This document shows, piece by piece, positions 53,930-63,130 of a DNA stretch of 64,000 nt (position 1 is the first letter of the stretch; each line of letters opens with the position of its first letter). The stretch is from the NCBI RefSeq assembly GCF_017833295.1, contig NZ_JAFIBW010000001.1, positions 2,294,001 through 2,358,000 on the forward strand, written 5' to 3'. The position numbers and the translations under genes are program-made. Source of the DNA: Methylobacterium sp. PvR107 (GTDB lineage: Bacteria; Pseudomonadota; Alphaproteobacteria; Rhizobiales; Beijerinckiaceae). The notes under the pieces were generated by a model. It worked only from the letters and a program-made list of their open reading frames with translations. It ran no database searches and was not told the origin of the DNA.

Positions 53930-54971
53930 GCACGGCCGGATCCACTTCCGCCTCCTCTCCGGCGGTCTCGCCGCCGGCGCGGGGTTGCGGGCGCGAGACG
54001 ATCTCCATGAGAAGCCCGCCGACCCCGAGCGCGACGATGTCGGCGCGGCTGACGGGCAAGTCGGCCAGCAGGCGGTGCAGGATCCAGTCGAAGCCGTTCT
54101 CCTTGGGCGAGCGCGCGCAGCCCGGCGCGCCGATCATCGGCACGTCGCCCCGGCGGCCGATCAGGAGCAGGTTGCCCGGATCGACCGGCATCCCGAGATG
54201 CTCGACCCGGCCGCCCGCCGCCGCGATCCCGGTCGGGATGACGTCGCGCCGGTCGGCGATGGCCGAGGCGCCGAACACCACCACGAGGTCGGCCCCGGCG
54301 CGATCGATCGCTTCCGCAAGTGATGCGGCGACGGCCTCGGCCGCGTGCGGCACCCGGGTCTCGGTGACGATCTCGGCTCCTGCCGGGACGAGGCGCTCGG
54401 CCAGCACCCGGAGGGTCTTGTCGATCGTCGTCTCCTTGAGGCTGGGCAGGCGGGTCGAGACCACGCCCACGCGCCGCCGGCGATAGGGCGCGACCGCCAA
54501 CGCGCCGCCCGCGGCCGCCGCGCCGACGCGATCCAGCACCGCGCCCGGCACCGCGTAGGGGATGATCTTCACGGTCGCGATCATCTCGCCGGCGACGACC
54601 GGCTTGAAGCGCGGCAGTGTCGCCACCGTGACGGCCTCGTCCACCGCGTTCACGGCGTCGATCTGCGCGGGATCCAGGATCAGCACCCCGGCGGTCTCGG
54701 CGAAGAGGTTGCAGCGGCCGGTGAAGGGCGGCTCGACGCGCAGATTCGCACCCGCGAGATGCGTGGCCAGACGGGCGGCGGCCGCGTCCTCCCCGACATC
54801 GCCGGGCTCCAGGGTAGCCGCGACGATCTCCGACAGGCCGGCCCGCGCCAGGGACGCCGCCGTATCGGAGGCGATCACCGCCCCCTTGCGCAGGGTGATG
54901 CCCTCGCGCCGGACGGAATGGGCGCTGATCAGCCCGGCCGCCTCCGCGACCGGGACCGGACCGAACCTCAC
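53922..54971 (-). CDS. molybdopterin-binding protein of the MoeA/MogA fold
   Basis: This 349-residue protein has an N-terminal domain and a C-terminal MoCF-like domain (about residues 170-330) with GASAIADRRDV equivalent to the molybdopterin-binding loop and MIGAPGCARSPKENG. It resembles the CoxE/F-neighbour family that handles molybdopterin during Mo-hydroxylase maturation. GTG 54971 overlaps the XdhC-type stop (54968) by four bases. It is the third gene of the operon. Confidence 0.8.
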   Translation of the reverse strand: MRFGPVPVAEAAGLISAHSVRREGITLRKGAVIASDTAASLARAGLSEIVAATLEPGDVGEDAAAARLATHLAGANLRVEPPFTGRCNLFAETAGVLILDPAQIDAVNAVDEAVTVATLPRFKPVVAGEMIATVKIIPYAVPGAVLDRVGAAAAGGALAVAPYRRRRVGVVSTRLPSLKETTIDKTLRVLAERLVPAGAEIVTETRVPHAAEAVAASLAEAIDRAGADLVVVFGASAIADRRDVIPTGIAAAGGRVEHLGMPVDPGNLLLIGRRGDVPMIGAPGCARSPKENGFDWILHRLLADLPVSRADIVALGVGGLLMEIVSRPQPRAGGETAGEEAEVDPAVHE

Positions 54972-55669
54972 GCAGCCTCCGGTCGGGGTGCGCGGCGCAG
55001 GGCCGCCACGATCTCGGCCAGCACGGCGAGCGCGATCTCGGCGGGGCTGACCGCTCCGAGCGGGAGACCGATCGGCGCCCGGATCCGGCCGATCTGCTCG
55101 GGCGAGAACCCGGCTTCGGTGAGCCGCGCGACGCGGGCCGCATGGGTCTTCCGCGAGCCGAGCGCGCCCACGTAGAAGCACTCGGCCATCAGCGCCGCCT
55201 TCAGGGCCGGATCGTCGATCTTGGGGTCGTGGGTGAGGGCCGCGAGCGCGCTGTAGCGGTCGAGCGGTGGCACGCTCTGCCCGAACGCGGCATCCGGCCA
55301 CTCGGCCACGAGCGCGATCCCCGGGAAGCGCTCGGGCGTCGCGAAGGCCGTGCGTGGGTCGATCACCGTGAGCGCGAGGTCCAGGCCCGCTGCCATCGGC
55401 GCCATCGCCTGCGAGATGTGGACGGCGCCGACCACCACGAGCCGCACCGGCGGAACCTGCACAGTGAGGAACAAAGTCCGTCCGTCGGCTTCGACGAGGC
55501 CGCTCTTTCCGGAGGCGAGATGCTTGGCCAGCACCGCGCCGAGCGGATCGGCGGCGACCTGTTCCTCGCGCACGAGGCGCTGCGCGCCATCGGCGATGTC
55601 GGTGACGAGGATCGCGGCCCGGCGTGCCGCCCGCTCGGCGTTGAGCTCGGACAGGAGATCGCTGCGCAT
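54968..55669 (-). CDS. XdhC-family maturation factor, Rossmann-domain half
   Basis: This 233-residue protein corresponds to the C-terminal Rossmann part of XdhC/CoxI factors (VVVGAVHISQAM, VGALGSRKTHAARVARL near residues 172-188). It inserts sulfurated moco into xanthine-dehydrogenase/CO-dehydrogenase-like enzymes. It is separated from its N-terminal half by an ATGA overlap, so XdhC is split in two coupled genes. GTG 54971 of the next gene overlaps its stop. Confidence 0.82.
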   Translation of the reverse strand: MRSDLLSELNAERAARRAAILVTDIADGAQRLVREEQVAADPLGAVLAKHLASGKSGLVEADGRTLFLTVQVPPVRLVVVGAVHISQAMAPMAAGLDLALTVIDPRTAFATPERFPGIALVAEWPDAAFGQSVPPLDRYSALAALTHDPKIDDPALKAALMAECFYVGALGSRKTHAARVARLTEAGFSPEQIGRIRAPIGLPLGAVSPAEIALAVLAEIVAALRRAPRPEAA

Positions 55670-55992
55670 CAGTCGATCCGCTCGACAAAGACCCGGATCC
55701 GGCCGCCGCAGGACAGGCCGGCCCGCCACGCGGTCTCGTCGGCGACGCCGAATTCCAGGACGCGCGGCGCCCCGGCCTCGATCACCTCGATCGCCTCGGT
55801 GATGACCGCGCCCTCGACGCAGCCGCCCGAGACGGAACCCAGGAAATTGCCTTCGCCATCGACCACGAGGTGGCTGCCTACGGGCCGCGGGGCCGAGCCC
55901 CAGGTTTCGATGACGGTGGCCAGCGCCACGGCGCGGCCGTCGCGCCGCCAGGAATCGGCGGCGGTGAGGATGTCGGTATCGGTGCTGAGCAT
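55669..55992 (-). CDS. XdhC/CoxI N-terminal-domain protein
   Basis: This 107-residue protein matches the small N-terminal XdhC-CoxI domain: TVIETWGSAPRPVGSHLVV (about residues 28-46) and SVSGGCVEGAVITE (about 53-66). The stop overlaps the start of the Rossmann-half gene by four bases (ATGA). In most bacteria these two domains form one XdhC protein or occur as CoxI-type pairs. It begins the four-gene maturation operon and no catalytic Mo enzyme gene is in the window. Confidence 0.82.
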   Translation of the reverse strand: MLSTDTDILTAADSWRRDGRAVALATVIETWGSAPRPVGSHLVVDGEGNFLGSVSGGCVEGAVITEAIEVIEAGAPRVLEFGVADETAWRAGLSCGGRIRVFVERID

Positions 55993-56389
55993 GGCCTCGA
56001 AGACCTTCGGCCGGCGGGCGCCCCCCGCACCCCTCAGGTATGGCCCGGGCGCCGCCGCGCAAGAAGCCCGCCTGCGAAAGCGCGTGTCAGGAAATGATGG
56101 CGGACGGCGGCGCGCGGCCATACTCTGACGCCACAACCTTTCGCGCAGGTGGTATCCCGAGACGTGTTCGGCCTATCCAACCCAAGCCACCGGATCGGGA
56201 CGACGGCGTATGGCTTCGCCATGGCGCGACCGCAGCCCGTGGGCCGCGGCAAGACAAGCCGTGCCGGAGGCTGCGAGATCCCCCTCCCCCGCAGAGGGGG
56301 CAGGGGGATGCGCGGATCTCGTCGCTTCGTCTAAACAAGAGATCCGTGATCATTATAGCCTCACCGCCGGACCCCCACCGCCCAGTTCC
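55993..56389. other. divergent intergenic region XdhC-like/histidine kinase
   Basis: These 397 bases hold repeat B copy 3 (56275-56320). The rest shows no supportable gene: three short frames overlap antisense shadow sequence only. The region must carry promoters in both directions. Confidence 0.45.
56275..56320. repeat. dispersed palindromic repeat B, copy 3
   Basis: A 46-bp nested hairpin: GAGATCC (56275-56281) pairs with GGATCTC (56314-56320), enclosing a C-rich/G-rich arm pair around GCAG. It shares the CCCTCCCCCGCAGAGGGGG arm with the copies in the mtkB-ppc-mclA spacers. Confidence 0.65.
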
Positions 56390-57784
56390 ATGAACGCCCC
56401 CGATCCCGCCCTCGCGCGCGCAGTGCGGAAGGATCCCCCGCGCTCAGGCCCGCACCGGCTCTGGAAGCGCCTCAGCCGGGCGATCGGCGACGTGTTGCCG
56501 AAGGGTCTCTACGCCCGCTCGCTGATCATCATCATCGCGCCCGTCGTCCTGCTCCAGTCGGTGATCGCCTACACCTTCATGGAGCGGCACTGGCAGCTGG
56601 TCACCAAGCGCCTGTCCGCGGCCGTGACCGCGGACGTCGCCGCGCTGATCGACATCTACGAGAGCTATCCGCAGGACAAGGATGCCGACACCCTCTCGCG
56701 GATCGCGGGCGAGCGGCTGAACCTCGACCTCGACATCCTCAAGGGCGCCAAGCTGCCGCCGCCGGGCCCGCGGCCGTTCTTCTCGATCCTGGACGAGGCG
56801 CTGTCCGACGAGATCAAGCGTCAGATCCGGCGCCCGTTCTGGATCGACACGGTCGGCCGCTCGAACTTGATCGAGATCCGGGTGGCGATCCCCGACGGGG
56901 TGATGCGCATCACGGCCCGGCGCAGCCAGGCCTACGCGTCGAATTCGCATATCTTCCTCGTGTGGATGATCGGCTCCTCGCTGGTCCTGCTCGGCGTCGC
57001 GATCCTGTTCCTGCGCAACCAGATCAAGCCGATCCTACGGCTGGCCGCCGTGGCGGAGGGCTTCGGCAAGGGCCGGGAGATCGAGTTCCGGCCGCGCGGC
57101 GCCCGCGAGGTGCGTCAGGCCGGCCACGCCTTCATCGAGATGAAACGGCGCATCGAGCGGGCGATGGAACAGCGCACCACGATGCTGAACGGCGTCAGCC
57201 ACGACCTGCGCACCATCCTGACGCGGTTCCGCCTCTCCCTGGCGCTGTTCGAGCAGTCCAGCGAGATCGAGGATCTCAGCCGCGACGTCGACGAGATGAG
57301 CCGGATGCTGGAGGGCTATCTCGCCTTCGCGCGGGGCGATTCGGCCGAACCCGCGACGCCCACCGACATGCGCGCCCTGCTGGAGGATCTGCGGTCCGAC
57401 GTGGAGCGCCTCGGCGCGCACGTGTCCGCCGTCGATCTCATCGGGGCGCCCGAGATCACCGTGCGGGCGGGCGCCTTCCGGCGTTGCCTGTTCAACCTCG
57501 CGGCCAACGCGGCCCGCTATGCCGAGACGGTGGCGATCTCCGGACGCCTGGAGGCGCGCGCCTTCTTCGTCTCGATCGACGATGACGGACCGGGCATCCC
57601 GCCCGAGAGCCGCGAGGCGGTGTTCAAGCCGTTCGTGCGGCTCGACGATGCCCGCCAGGATGCCGGCGGGTCCGGACTCGGGCTGGCCATCGCCCGCGAC
57701 ATCGCCCGCGCCCATGGCGGCGACATCACCCTGCAGGACAGCCCGCTCGGCGGCCTGCGGGCCACCGTCCGGGTCCCGGCCTGA
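56390..57784 (+). CDS. EnvZ-like sensor histidine kinase
   Basis: This 464-residue membrane kinase has TM1 (about 44-62), a periplasmic sensor region, TM2 (about 188-208), a HAMP domain, a DHp domain with phospho-His at His271 (VSHDLRTILTRF) and a C-terminal ATPase domain (LFNLAANAARYA N-box, DDDGPGI, GGSGLGLA). It is the OmpR-partner type. No response-regulator gene adjoins it, so the partner must be elsewhere. The H-box has Ile where Pro is usual, a common variation in this clade. Confidence 0.9.
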   Translation: MNAPDPALARAVRKDPPRSGPHRLWKRLSRAIGDVLPKGLYARSLIIIIAPVVLLQSVIAYTFMERHWQLVTKRLSAAVTADVAALIDIYESYPQDKDADTLSRIAGERLNLDLDILKGAKLPPPGPRPFFSILDEALSDEIKRQIRRPFWIDTVGRSNLIEIRVAIPDGVMRITARRSQAYASNSHIFLVWMIGSSLVLLGVAILFLRNQIKPILRLAAVAEGFGKGREIEFRPRGAREVRQAGHAFIEMKRRIERAMEQRTTMLNGVSHDLRTILTRFRLSLALFEQSSEIEDLSRDVDEMSRMLEGYLAFARGDSAEPATPTDMRALLEDLRSDVERLGAHVSAVDLIGAPEITVRAGAFRRCLFNLAANAARYAETVAISGRLEARAFFVSIDDDGPGIPPESREAVFKPFVRLDDARQDAGGSGLGLAIARDIARAHGGDITLQDSPLGGLRATVRVPA

Positions 57785-57790
57785 GCCGGT

Positions 57791-58081
57791 TCAGGCGTCG
57801 GCGGGCCGGCGCAGGCGCAGGAACTCGTCCTGGACGTTCCGGAGGAGATGGTCGAGGCTCGCCTGGTCGAGGGCGGCGTGACGCAGACGCACGCGGAGGG
57901 CCGCCTCGCCGTTCCAGTCGTAGCCCGAACCGTGCGGCAGGTGGCGCAGCAGCAGCGGACTGACGATGCTCGCGCGTCGGTAGGCCGGATGACGCAGGAG
58001 CTTGCCGATGTGGAGCGCGAGAAGGTCCACCGGGGCCGTCTCGGGTCCCTTCCCGTTCCAAGTAACCGAAGACCTGCCCAT
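57791..58081 (-). CDS. hypothetical 96-residue protein
   Basis: This 96-residue Leu/Arg/His-rich soluble protein shows predicted helices (LLALHIGKLLRHPAYRRAS; QASLDHLLRNVQDEFLRL) and no recognised domain. The gene ends seven bases from the convergent histidine-kinase stop. Function unknown; codon composition is consistent with the chromosome. Confidence 0.55.
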   Translation of the reverse strand: MGRSSVTWNGKGPETAPVDLLALHIGKLLRHPAYRRASIVSPLLLRHLPHGSGYDWNGEAALRVRLRHAALDQASLDHLLRNVQDEFLRLRRPADA

Positions 58082-58257
58082 ACGGTTTTTTCCTCTCGGA
58101 TAGGCAGTATCAGGCCGAATGATTGCGTATCGGTTTGCGTCCGGCCGGTCCGGAGAAAAACTGCGGCCTGTGGGGTCCCAAGCTGCGCGGCGGGGTGATA
58201 TGCAGGCGCGCTGCCTATGAGCCGCGGATCACCGCGCGCCGGATCTGAGTGTCGAAC

Positions 58258-58449
58258 ATGAACCCGCTCGTCCCCCTCTTCATCCTGCTCTCCCTGCCGC
58301 TCGCCGCGATCGGCCTCGTGCTCTACACGGATGAGGGCATCAATCCGGACCTGTTCTACGCGTCGGTGAAGACCTTCGTGATCCTCGGCGCGATCGCGGG
58401 GGCGATGTCGTTCGGCGCGATGAAGCTGTCCGAGCGCGCCAAGCACTGA
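58258..58449 (+). CDS. small two-helix membrane protein
   Basis: This 63-residue protein has two hydrophobic segments (about residues 5-22 and 38-54) separated by the polar TDEGINPDLFYASVK loop. ATG 58258 is preferred over GTG 58249. It lies 23 bp upstream of the aminotransferase and is probably co-transcribed. No function is recognised. Confidence 0.65.
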   Translation: MNPLVPLFILLSLPLAAIGLVLYTDEGINPDLFYASVKTFVILGAIAGAMSFGAMKLSERAKH

Positions 58450-58472
58450 TCTTACCCGGCCCGGAGGGCGCG

Positions 58473-59654
58473 ATGCTGCACGTGGTCCCGGCCTTCTCGC
58501 GCATCGGCGAGGAGAATGCCTTCGCGGTGCTCGCCCGCGCACAGGCCCTGGCGTCCCAGGGCCGCGACGTGATCAATCTCGGCATCGGCCAGCCGGACAT
58601 GCCGACGCCCGCCCACGTGGTCGAGGCCGGCATCAAGGCCCTGCGCGACGGCCACCACGGCTACACGCCGGCGGTGGGCATTCCGGGCTTGCGCGAGGCG
58701 GTGGCCCGCGACATCCACCGGCGCCACGACGTCGAAGTCTCGCCGGATTCCGTGATGATCGTGCCGGGCGGCAAGGTCACCATGTTCATGGCGATCCTGA
58801 TGTTCGGCGCGCCGGGGACCGAGATCCTGTATCCGGACCCCGGATTCCCGATCTACCGCTCGATGATCGAGTTCACCGGCGCGACCCCGGTCCCGGTGCC
58901 GATCCGAGAGGAGAACGGCTTCGCCTTCTCGGCGGCCGAGACCCTGGCGCTGATTACGCCGAAGACCCGCCTGCTGATCGTCAACTCACCCGCCAACCCC
59001 ACCGGCGGCGTGACTCCGAAGGCCGAGATCGATGCCCTGGTGAAGGGTCTGGCCGATCACCCCGACGTGGCGGTGCTGTCGGACGAGATCTACGGCACGA
59101 TGACGTATGACGGCGCGCAGCATCACTCGCTGCTGAAGTACGAAGAGATCCGCGACCGGCTGATCTATCTCGACGGGGCGTCGAAGACCTACGCGATGAC
59201 CGGCTGGCGGCTCGGCTGGTCCGTCTGGCCGAAGCCGCTCTACGACGCCGCGCGCAAGCTTGCGGTCAACGCGCATTCCTGCGTGAACGCGGCGACGCAG
59301 TGGGCTGGGATCGCCGCGCTCGACGGACCGCAGGATTGCGTGGCCGCGATGGTCGCCGAGTTCGACCGGCGCCGGGCGATCGTGGTGGACGGCCTGAACG
59401 GCCTGCCGGACGTGTCGTGCATCGCCCCGAAGGGTGCGTTCTACGCCTTCCCGAACATCTCCCGGACCGGCTGGAAGGCGAAGGCCCTGGCCTCGACCCT
59501 GCTGGAGGAGGCGGGCGTCGCCGTGATCGGCGGCCCGGATTTCGGCGTCCACGGCGAAGGCCATATCCGCCTGTCCTACGCCAACTCGGCGGAGAACATC
59601 CGCCGCGCGCTGGAGCGGATGGGCACGTTCCTCAGCGCGCGCAAGCCGGGCTGA
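58473..59654 (+). CDS. class I/II pyridoxal-phosphate aminotransferase
   Basis: This 393-residue fold-type I aminotransferase has PLP-Lys238 (LDGASKTYAMTGWRLGW), Asn171 and Asp204/Tyr207 (NSPANPTGG, LSDEIYG) and Arg of the WRLGW motif. It resembles broad-specificity aspartate/aromatic/alanine-type transaminases; the substrate is not fixed. A GGAGG ribosome-binding site precedes ATG 58473. Confidence 0.88.
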   Translation: MLHVVPAFSRIGEENAFAVLARAQALASQGRDVINLGIGQPDMPTPAHVVEAGIKALRDGHHGYTPAVGIPGLREAVARDIHRRHDVEVSPDSVMIVPGGKVTMFMAILMFGAPGTEILYPDPGFPIYRSMIEFTGATPVPVPIREENGFAFSAAETLALITPKTRLLIVNSPANPTGGVTPKAEIDALVKGLADHPDVAVLSDEIYGTMTYDGAQHHSLLKYEEIRDRLIYLDGASKTYAMTGWRLGWSVWPKPLYDAARKLAVNAHSCVNAATQWAGIAALDGPQDCVAAMVAEFDRRRAIVVDGLNGLPDVSCIAPKGAFYAFPNISRTGWKAKALASTLLEEAGVAVIGGPDFGVHGEGHIRLSYANSAENIRRALERMGTFLSARKPG

Positions 59655-59737
59655 GAGGACACCCCCCCGTCACCGACCATCGGCTGAGGCGCGTGGAGAT
59701 CGTCCCGGCTGTTGGTATCGACGCGGCCGTCCTTGCG

Positions 59738-59818
59738 TGCGCAGAGACGCAATCCAGTCAGCGCGCCGACCGCCGATCTCGGTCTACCCCGGGTGACTTC
59801 GCTTCGCTCGTGGTGACG
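59738..59818. repeat. degenerate partial copy of palindromic repeat C
   Basis: The segment GTGACTTCGCTTCGCTCGTG (from 59791) is the reverse complement of the repeat C left arm, with a weak matching arm near 59738-59756 (GCAGAGACGCAATCCAG). It lies between the convergent aminotransferase and hydrolase genes. Confidence 0.4.
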
Positions 59819-59886
59819 ACGAGGGATGCGTCGATCGAAGCTTTCAGACGGACGCCGGTGCGGTCAGCGCGGCCGGTTTGCGCCCC

Positions 59887-60951
59887 TCACGACTTGCCCG
59901 GCGCGCGCTTGTCGATCCAGCCGGAGAGCCAGTCGGCGATGTCCAGGCTGTTCTTGTCCTGCATCAGCATGTGCGAATTGCCGTGGATGCCGATCTCCGG
60001 CAGCAGGATCAGCTCGGCCCGGCCGCCGGCCGCGTTCGCCGCAGCCACGAAGCCGCGACACTGCTTGAGTCGGGGCGCCCAGCGCGGCGAAGCATCGACG
60101 TAGTCGCCGAACAGGACGAGGATCGGCAGATCCTTGTAGGGGGCCAAGTCGTCCTTGGCCGGGTCCGGGCACGCCGCGGGCTCGATGGCCACGAGGGCGC
60201 GGATCCCGGAGCGGTCGAGGGCGGCGGTCTGGAACGGGTAGATCCCCGACTGCGAGTGCGAGATTAGCACTGCGCCCTTGAGGCGCTTGGCGAGTTCCGA
60301 GAGGGCCGGAACGGTCGGGTTCGGCACCGGCAGCGCCGCCGACCAATCGGGGACCATCTGCTTCCAGAACTCGCCCTGCGCCTCCAGGGGGAATTGCATG
60401 TCCGGGAACACCTTCGGGTATTCCGGACCGAACCGGAAGATCGCCCAAGCCGGTTCGCGCCCGGCCGAGAAGACGGTGGGCAGGGCATTCGGATCGGCCC
60501 GGCCGGTCTTCACCGCGTTGATCTGCACCGGGCTCGCTGCCGAGCGCCCGCGCCACGCCTGATCGATCACGTAGGTCGGGAAACCGTGCCGGACGAAGAA
60601 CTCGTCCCAGCCCATGCGCCCGTCCGGCGTCGTCTCCCAGGTCTTGCCGGTGAGGCAGCAGCCATGGATCAGGACCAGCGGCGGCCGACCCGCGCCCACC
60701 GGGATCTGATAGCGGACATAGATCTGGTCGACGCTGATCGTGCCCGAGGGCGCGTAGGCCGGCAGCGTCGAGAGCGTGTCCGCTTGGACGTCGCGGCCGC
60801 CGACGAAGAAGCTGCCCTGCTCGGCGATCGTGAGCGGCCCCGGCGTGGGATCAGCCGCCCGGGCGGGTCCGCCCGCGATCAGCATGGCAGCGACCAGCGC
60901 GCCGGCGATCCGCCGAGCGCGCACCAGCGCGGGCACTGACAGTCCTGACAT
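59887..60951 (-). CDS. secreted alpha/beta hydrolase
   Basis: This 354-residue protein has a signal peptide (residues 1-33, ARA before ADPT) and an alpha/beta hydrolase fold. Oxyanion motif LIHGCCLTGKTW is at about 94-105, nucleophile Ser233 lies in the elbow LISHSQSG (Gly replaced by Ser in the first position), and IGIHGNSHM near residue 327 carries the catalytic His. It is probably an esterase; substrate unknown. ATG 60951 begins at the signal peptide. Confidence 0.78.
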   Translation of the reverse strand: MSGLSVPALVRARRIAGALVAAMLIAGGPARAADPTPGPLTIAEQGSFFVGGRDVQADTLSTLPAYAPSGTISVDQIYVRYQIPVGAGRPPLVLIHGCCLTGKTWETTPDGRMGWDEFFVRHGFPTYVIDQAWRGRSAASPVQINAVKTGRADPNALPTVFSAGREPAWAIFRFGPEYPKVFPDMQFPLEAQGEFWKQMVPDWSAALPVPNPTVPALSELAKRLKGAVLISHSQSGIYPFQTAALDRSGIRALVAIEPAACPDPAKDDLAPYKDLPILVLFGDYVDASPRWAPRLKQCRGFVAAANAAGGRAELILLPEIGIHGNSHMLMQDKNSLDIADWLSGWIDKRAPGKS

Positions 60952-61058
60952 GAAATGTCCCGTCTCCCCGCGCGCAGTCCGCCCGCACCCCATCACGACC
61001 GCATGCCTAGCACAAAGCTCGGCCGTCATGGGAGGGCTGCCGGCTCAACGGCTTGCCG

Positions 61059-61580
61059 TCAGGCTGCGATGTCGCGCTCGACCTGTGCGGTGGCGTCCGC
61101 CGGAAGGTCCAGGGCCTCGGCGAGCATCTTCAGGAATTGTCGCTCCTGGATCGTGTCGGGATCGATCGCGAGCCGCGCCGCCGCATAGATCCGCGCCGCT
61201 GCGTCCGGTCCCGCGACGCGGTCAGCGATCTCGTCGAGGTCGGCCGGGCTCTCGAGCTCGCGATCAAGCCAGGCCCGTCCATCGGCATCGAGGCCGGCTT
61301 CGGCCACGGCCGCGTCGAGGCGCTTGCGCTCCGCGGCGTCGACCAGGCCATCGGCGGTGGTCGCCGCCACCATGGCCCGCAGCATAAGCCGGGCCTCGTC
61401 CTCGTCGACATTCGTGAAATCGGGCCCACCCGTCTCCGGCGGAGCCGATCCCCGCAGGGCCCGGAAGGCGAGGCTGCCGATGAGCGCGAGCCCGCCGAGC
61501 GCCGCGCCCGTCGCGAGCCCGCCGCGCCTGGCGCGCCTGGCGCGCACCAGCGCGTCGACGATTCGCCTGCTGTCAGCCAT
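61059..61580 (-). CDS. YebE/DUF533-like protein
   Basis: This 173-residue protein has an N-terminal Gly/Ala hydrophobic segment (about residues 20-45) and a C-terminal helical DUF533/tellurite-resistance-TerB-like domain (about 60-170: MLRAMVAATTADGLVDAAERKRL and RIYAAARLAIDPDTIQERQFL). YebE-type proteins are induced by envelope stress in enterics; the function is unknown. It stands alone on the minus strand. Confidence 0.75.
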   Translation of the reverse strand: MADSRRIVDALVRARRARRGGLATGAALGGLALIGSLAFRALRGSAPPETGGPDFTNVDEDEARLMLRAMVAATTADGLVDAAERKRLDAAVAEAGLDADGRAWLDRELESPADLDEIADRVAGPDAAARIYAAARLAIDPDTIQERQFLKMLAEALDLPADATAQVERDIAA

Positions 61581-61650
61581 GCCGTCCTCCCGGTCGTGAT
61601 ATCCGAATCCGATCGGAAACCACCCGGGAGGCCCTCGGGTTCAGCCGCGC

Positions 61651-61992
61651 TCAGGCGTCGGCTTCATCCTCGTCCTCGTCCTCGTCGATATCCACCAGGA
61701 AGACGATGTCGGCCTCGTCCTCGTCGTCCGACTCGGCGTCGGCGTGGCGGGCGTCGTCGGTGAATTCTCCCTCCCCGTCATCCTCCGCCAGGGCGTCCTC
61801 GAAGATCTCGATCTCGTCCTCGGTGGCAGCCCGGACCTTGAGCGCGGATGTGCCGTTCCAGAGCGGCTTGCCCTCGCTCGTCATGGTCCGGATGTCTTCC
61901 TTGAAGCCCTCACAGGTGAACAGGTCCTTGGCGGACGCCTCGTCGCTGTTGATCACCGCAACGGCGGTGCCGTCGATCTCGAGCGTGAACAT
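61651..61992 (-). CDS. hypothetical protein with highly acidic C-terminal tail
   Basis: This 113-residue protein has a folded N-terminal half (MFTLEIDGTAVAVINSDEAS...LKVRAA, about residues 1-65) and a Glu/Asp-rich low-complexity tail (about 66-113). ATG 61992 is chosen because the GAGAGGG motif lies nine bases upstream; ATG 62001 abuts that motif. No domain is recognised. The acidic tail may bind metal or basic proteins. Confidence 0.6.
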   Translation of the reverse strand: MFTLEIDGTAVAVINSDEASAKDLFTCEGFKEDIRTMTSEGKPLWNGTSALKVRAATEDEIEIFEDALAEDDGEGEFTDDARHADAESDDEDEADIVFLVDIDEDEDEDEADA

Positions 61993-62230
61993 GGCCGGCA
62001 TCCCTCTCGTAACCGTCCTCAGGCGCGCCCGATCGACGGGATCGCGCGGGTGCGACGCCGGGCCCCGGTCGAAACCCATGGGTTTCGACCGGCGGTCATG
62101 AGCGCCGCGCGCGGGATGCTGTAGGGGTGAAGCGGCCGGGCGCCAAGTCCGCCACCGCGGTGGCGGCACGATTTGGCGCCGCACCTCCGGCCTGGACGGC
62201 CAGCATCGGATCATGGAAGGATTCCCGCGC

Positions 62231-63115
62231 ATGCGGATCAGGCTCGGCTGCGAGATGCGCTACGCCTTTCCCTATCCGGTGCCCATGGTGGTGATGCTCA
62301 ACGTGCATCCCTCCCGGGCCGGCGCCCTCGAAGAACCCGACGCGCTCCGCACCGAGCCGCCCGTGCCCGTGGAGACCTATCGGGACGGCTTCGGCAATCT
62401 GTGCGGCCGCCTGACCGCGCCGGCCGGCAGCTTCACCATCGGCACCGACGCGGTGATCCGCGATGACGGTCAGCCGGATTCGGCGCATCCGGACGCCGCG
62501 CAGCACGCCGTGGAGGCGCTACCGCCGGAGACCATCGTGTTCCTGCTGCCGAGCCGCTACTGCGAATCGGATCTCCTGGCCGACACGGCGTGGCAGCTGT
62601 TCGGGGGAACTGCGCCCGGCTGGGAGCGGGTGCAGGCGGTCTGCGACTTCGTCCATGGCCACATCGCGTTCGGCTACGAGTTCGCGCATCGGGACCGGAC
62701 GGCCGTCGACGCCTATGCGGGCGGCCGCGGCGTCTGCCGGGATTACACGCACTTGGCGGTGGCGTTCTGCCGCGCCCTCAATATCCCGACGCGCTACTGC
62801 ACCGGCTATGTCAGCTTCATCGGCGAGCCCGAGCCGCACCCGGCCGGCGACTTCGCTGCCTGGATGGAGGTCTATCTCGGCGGCCGATGGCACGTGTTCG
62901 ACCCGCGCAACAACAGCCCGCGGATCGGGCGGGTGATGGTGGCCTACGGACGCGACGCCGCGGACGTGCCGCTGACACACACGTTCGGGCCCAATCCGCT
63001 CATCGGCTTCCGGGTCTGGGCCGACCGGGTCGACCAGCGCGAAAGGTCCGAGGTCGCAGCCCTCCCGCCGGAGGAGCCGCTTCCGCCACAGAGTATGGCG
63101 ACCCGGATGGGCTGA
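62231..63115 (+). CDS. transglutaminase-like cysteine peptidase family protein
   Basis: This 294-residue protein has an N-terminal beta-rich domain and a transglutaminase-like core with the Cys-His-Asp triad at Cys169 (GRGVCRDYTHLA), His221 (RWHVFDPRNN) and Asp224. Bacterial members act as proteases or amidases. ATG 62231 is preferred (AAGGA nine bases upstream); ATG 62213 is an alternative. It stands alone on the plus strand. Confidence 0.83.
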   Translation: MRIRLGCEMRYAFPYPVPMVVMLNVHPSRAGALEEPDALRTEPPVPVETYRDGFGNLCGRLTAPAGSFTIGTDAVIRDDGQPDSAHPDAAQHAVEALPPETIVFLLPSRYCESDLLADTAWQLFGGTAPGWERVQAVCDFVHGHIAFGYEFAHRDRTAVDAYAGGRGVCRDYTHLAVAFCRALNIPTRYCTGYVSFIGEPEPHPAGDFAAWMEVYLGGRWHVFDPRNNSPRIGRVMVAYGRDAADVPLTHTFGPNPLIGFRVWADRVDQRERSEVAALPPEEPLPPQSMATRMG

Positions 63116-63130
63116 GACCTCGCCGGGGCC

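Noticed and set aside
56390..57784. Ile in place of Pro in the kinase H-box as evidence of an inactive kinase
   Set aside because: The HDLRTILTRF variant is common in alphaproteobacterial EnvZ-like kinases and the ATPase motifs are intact.
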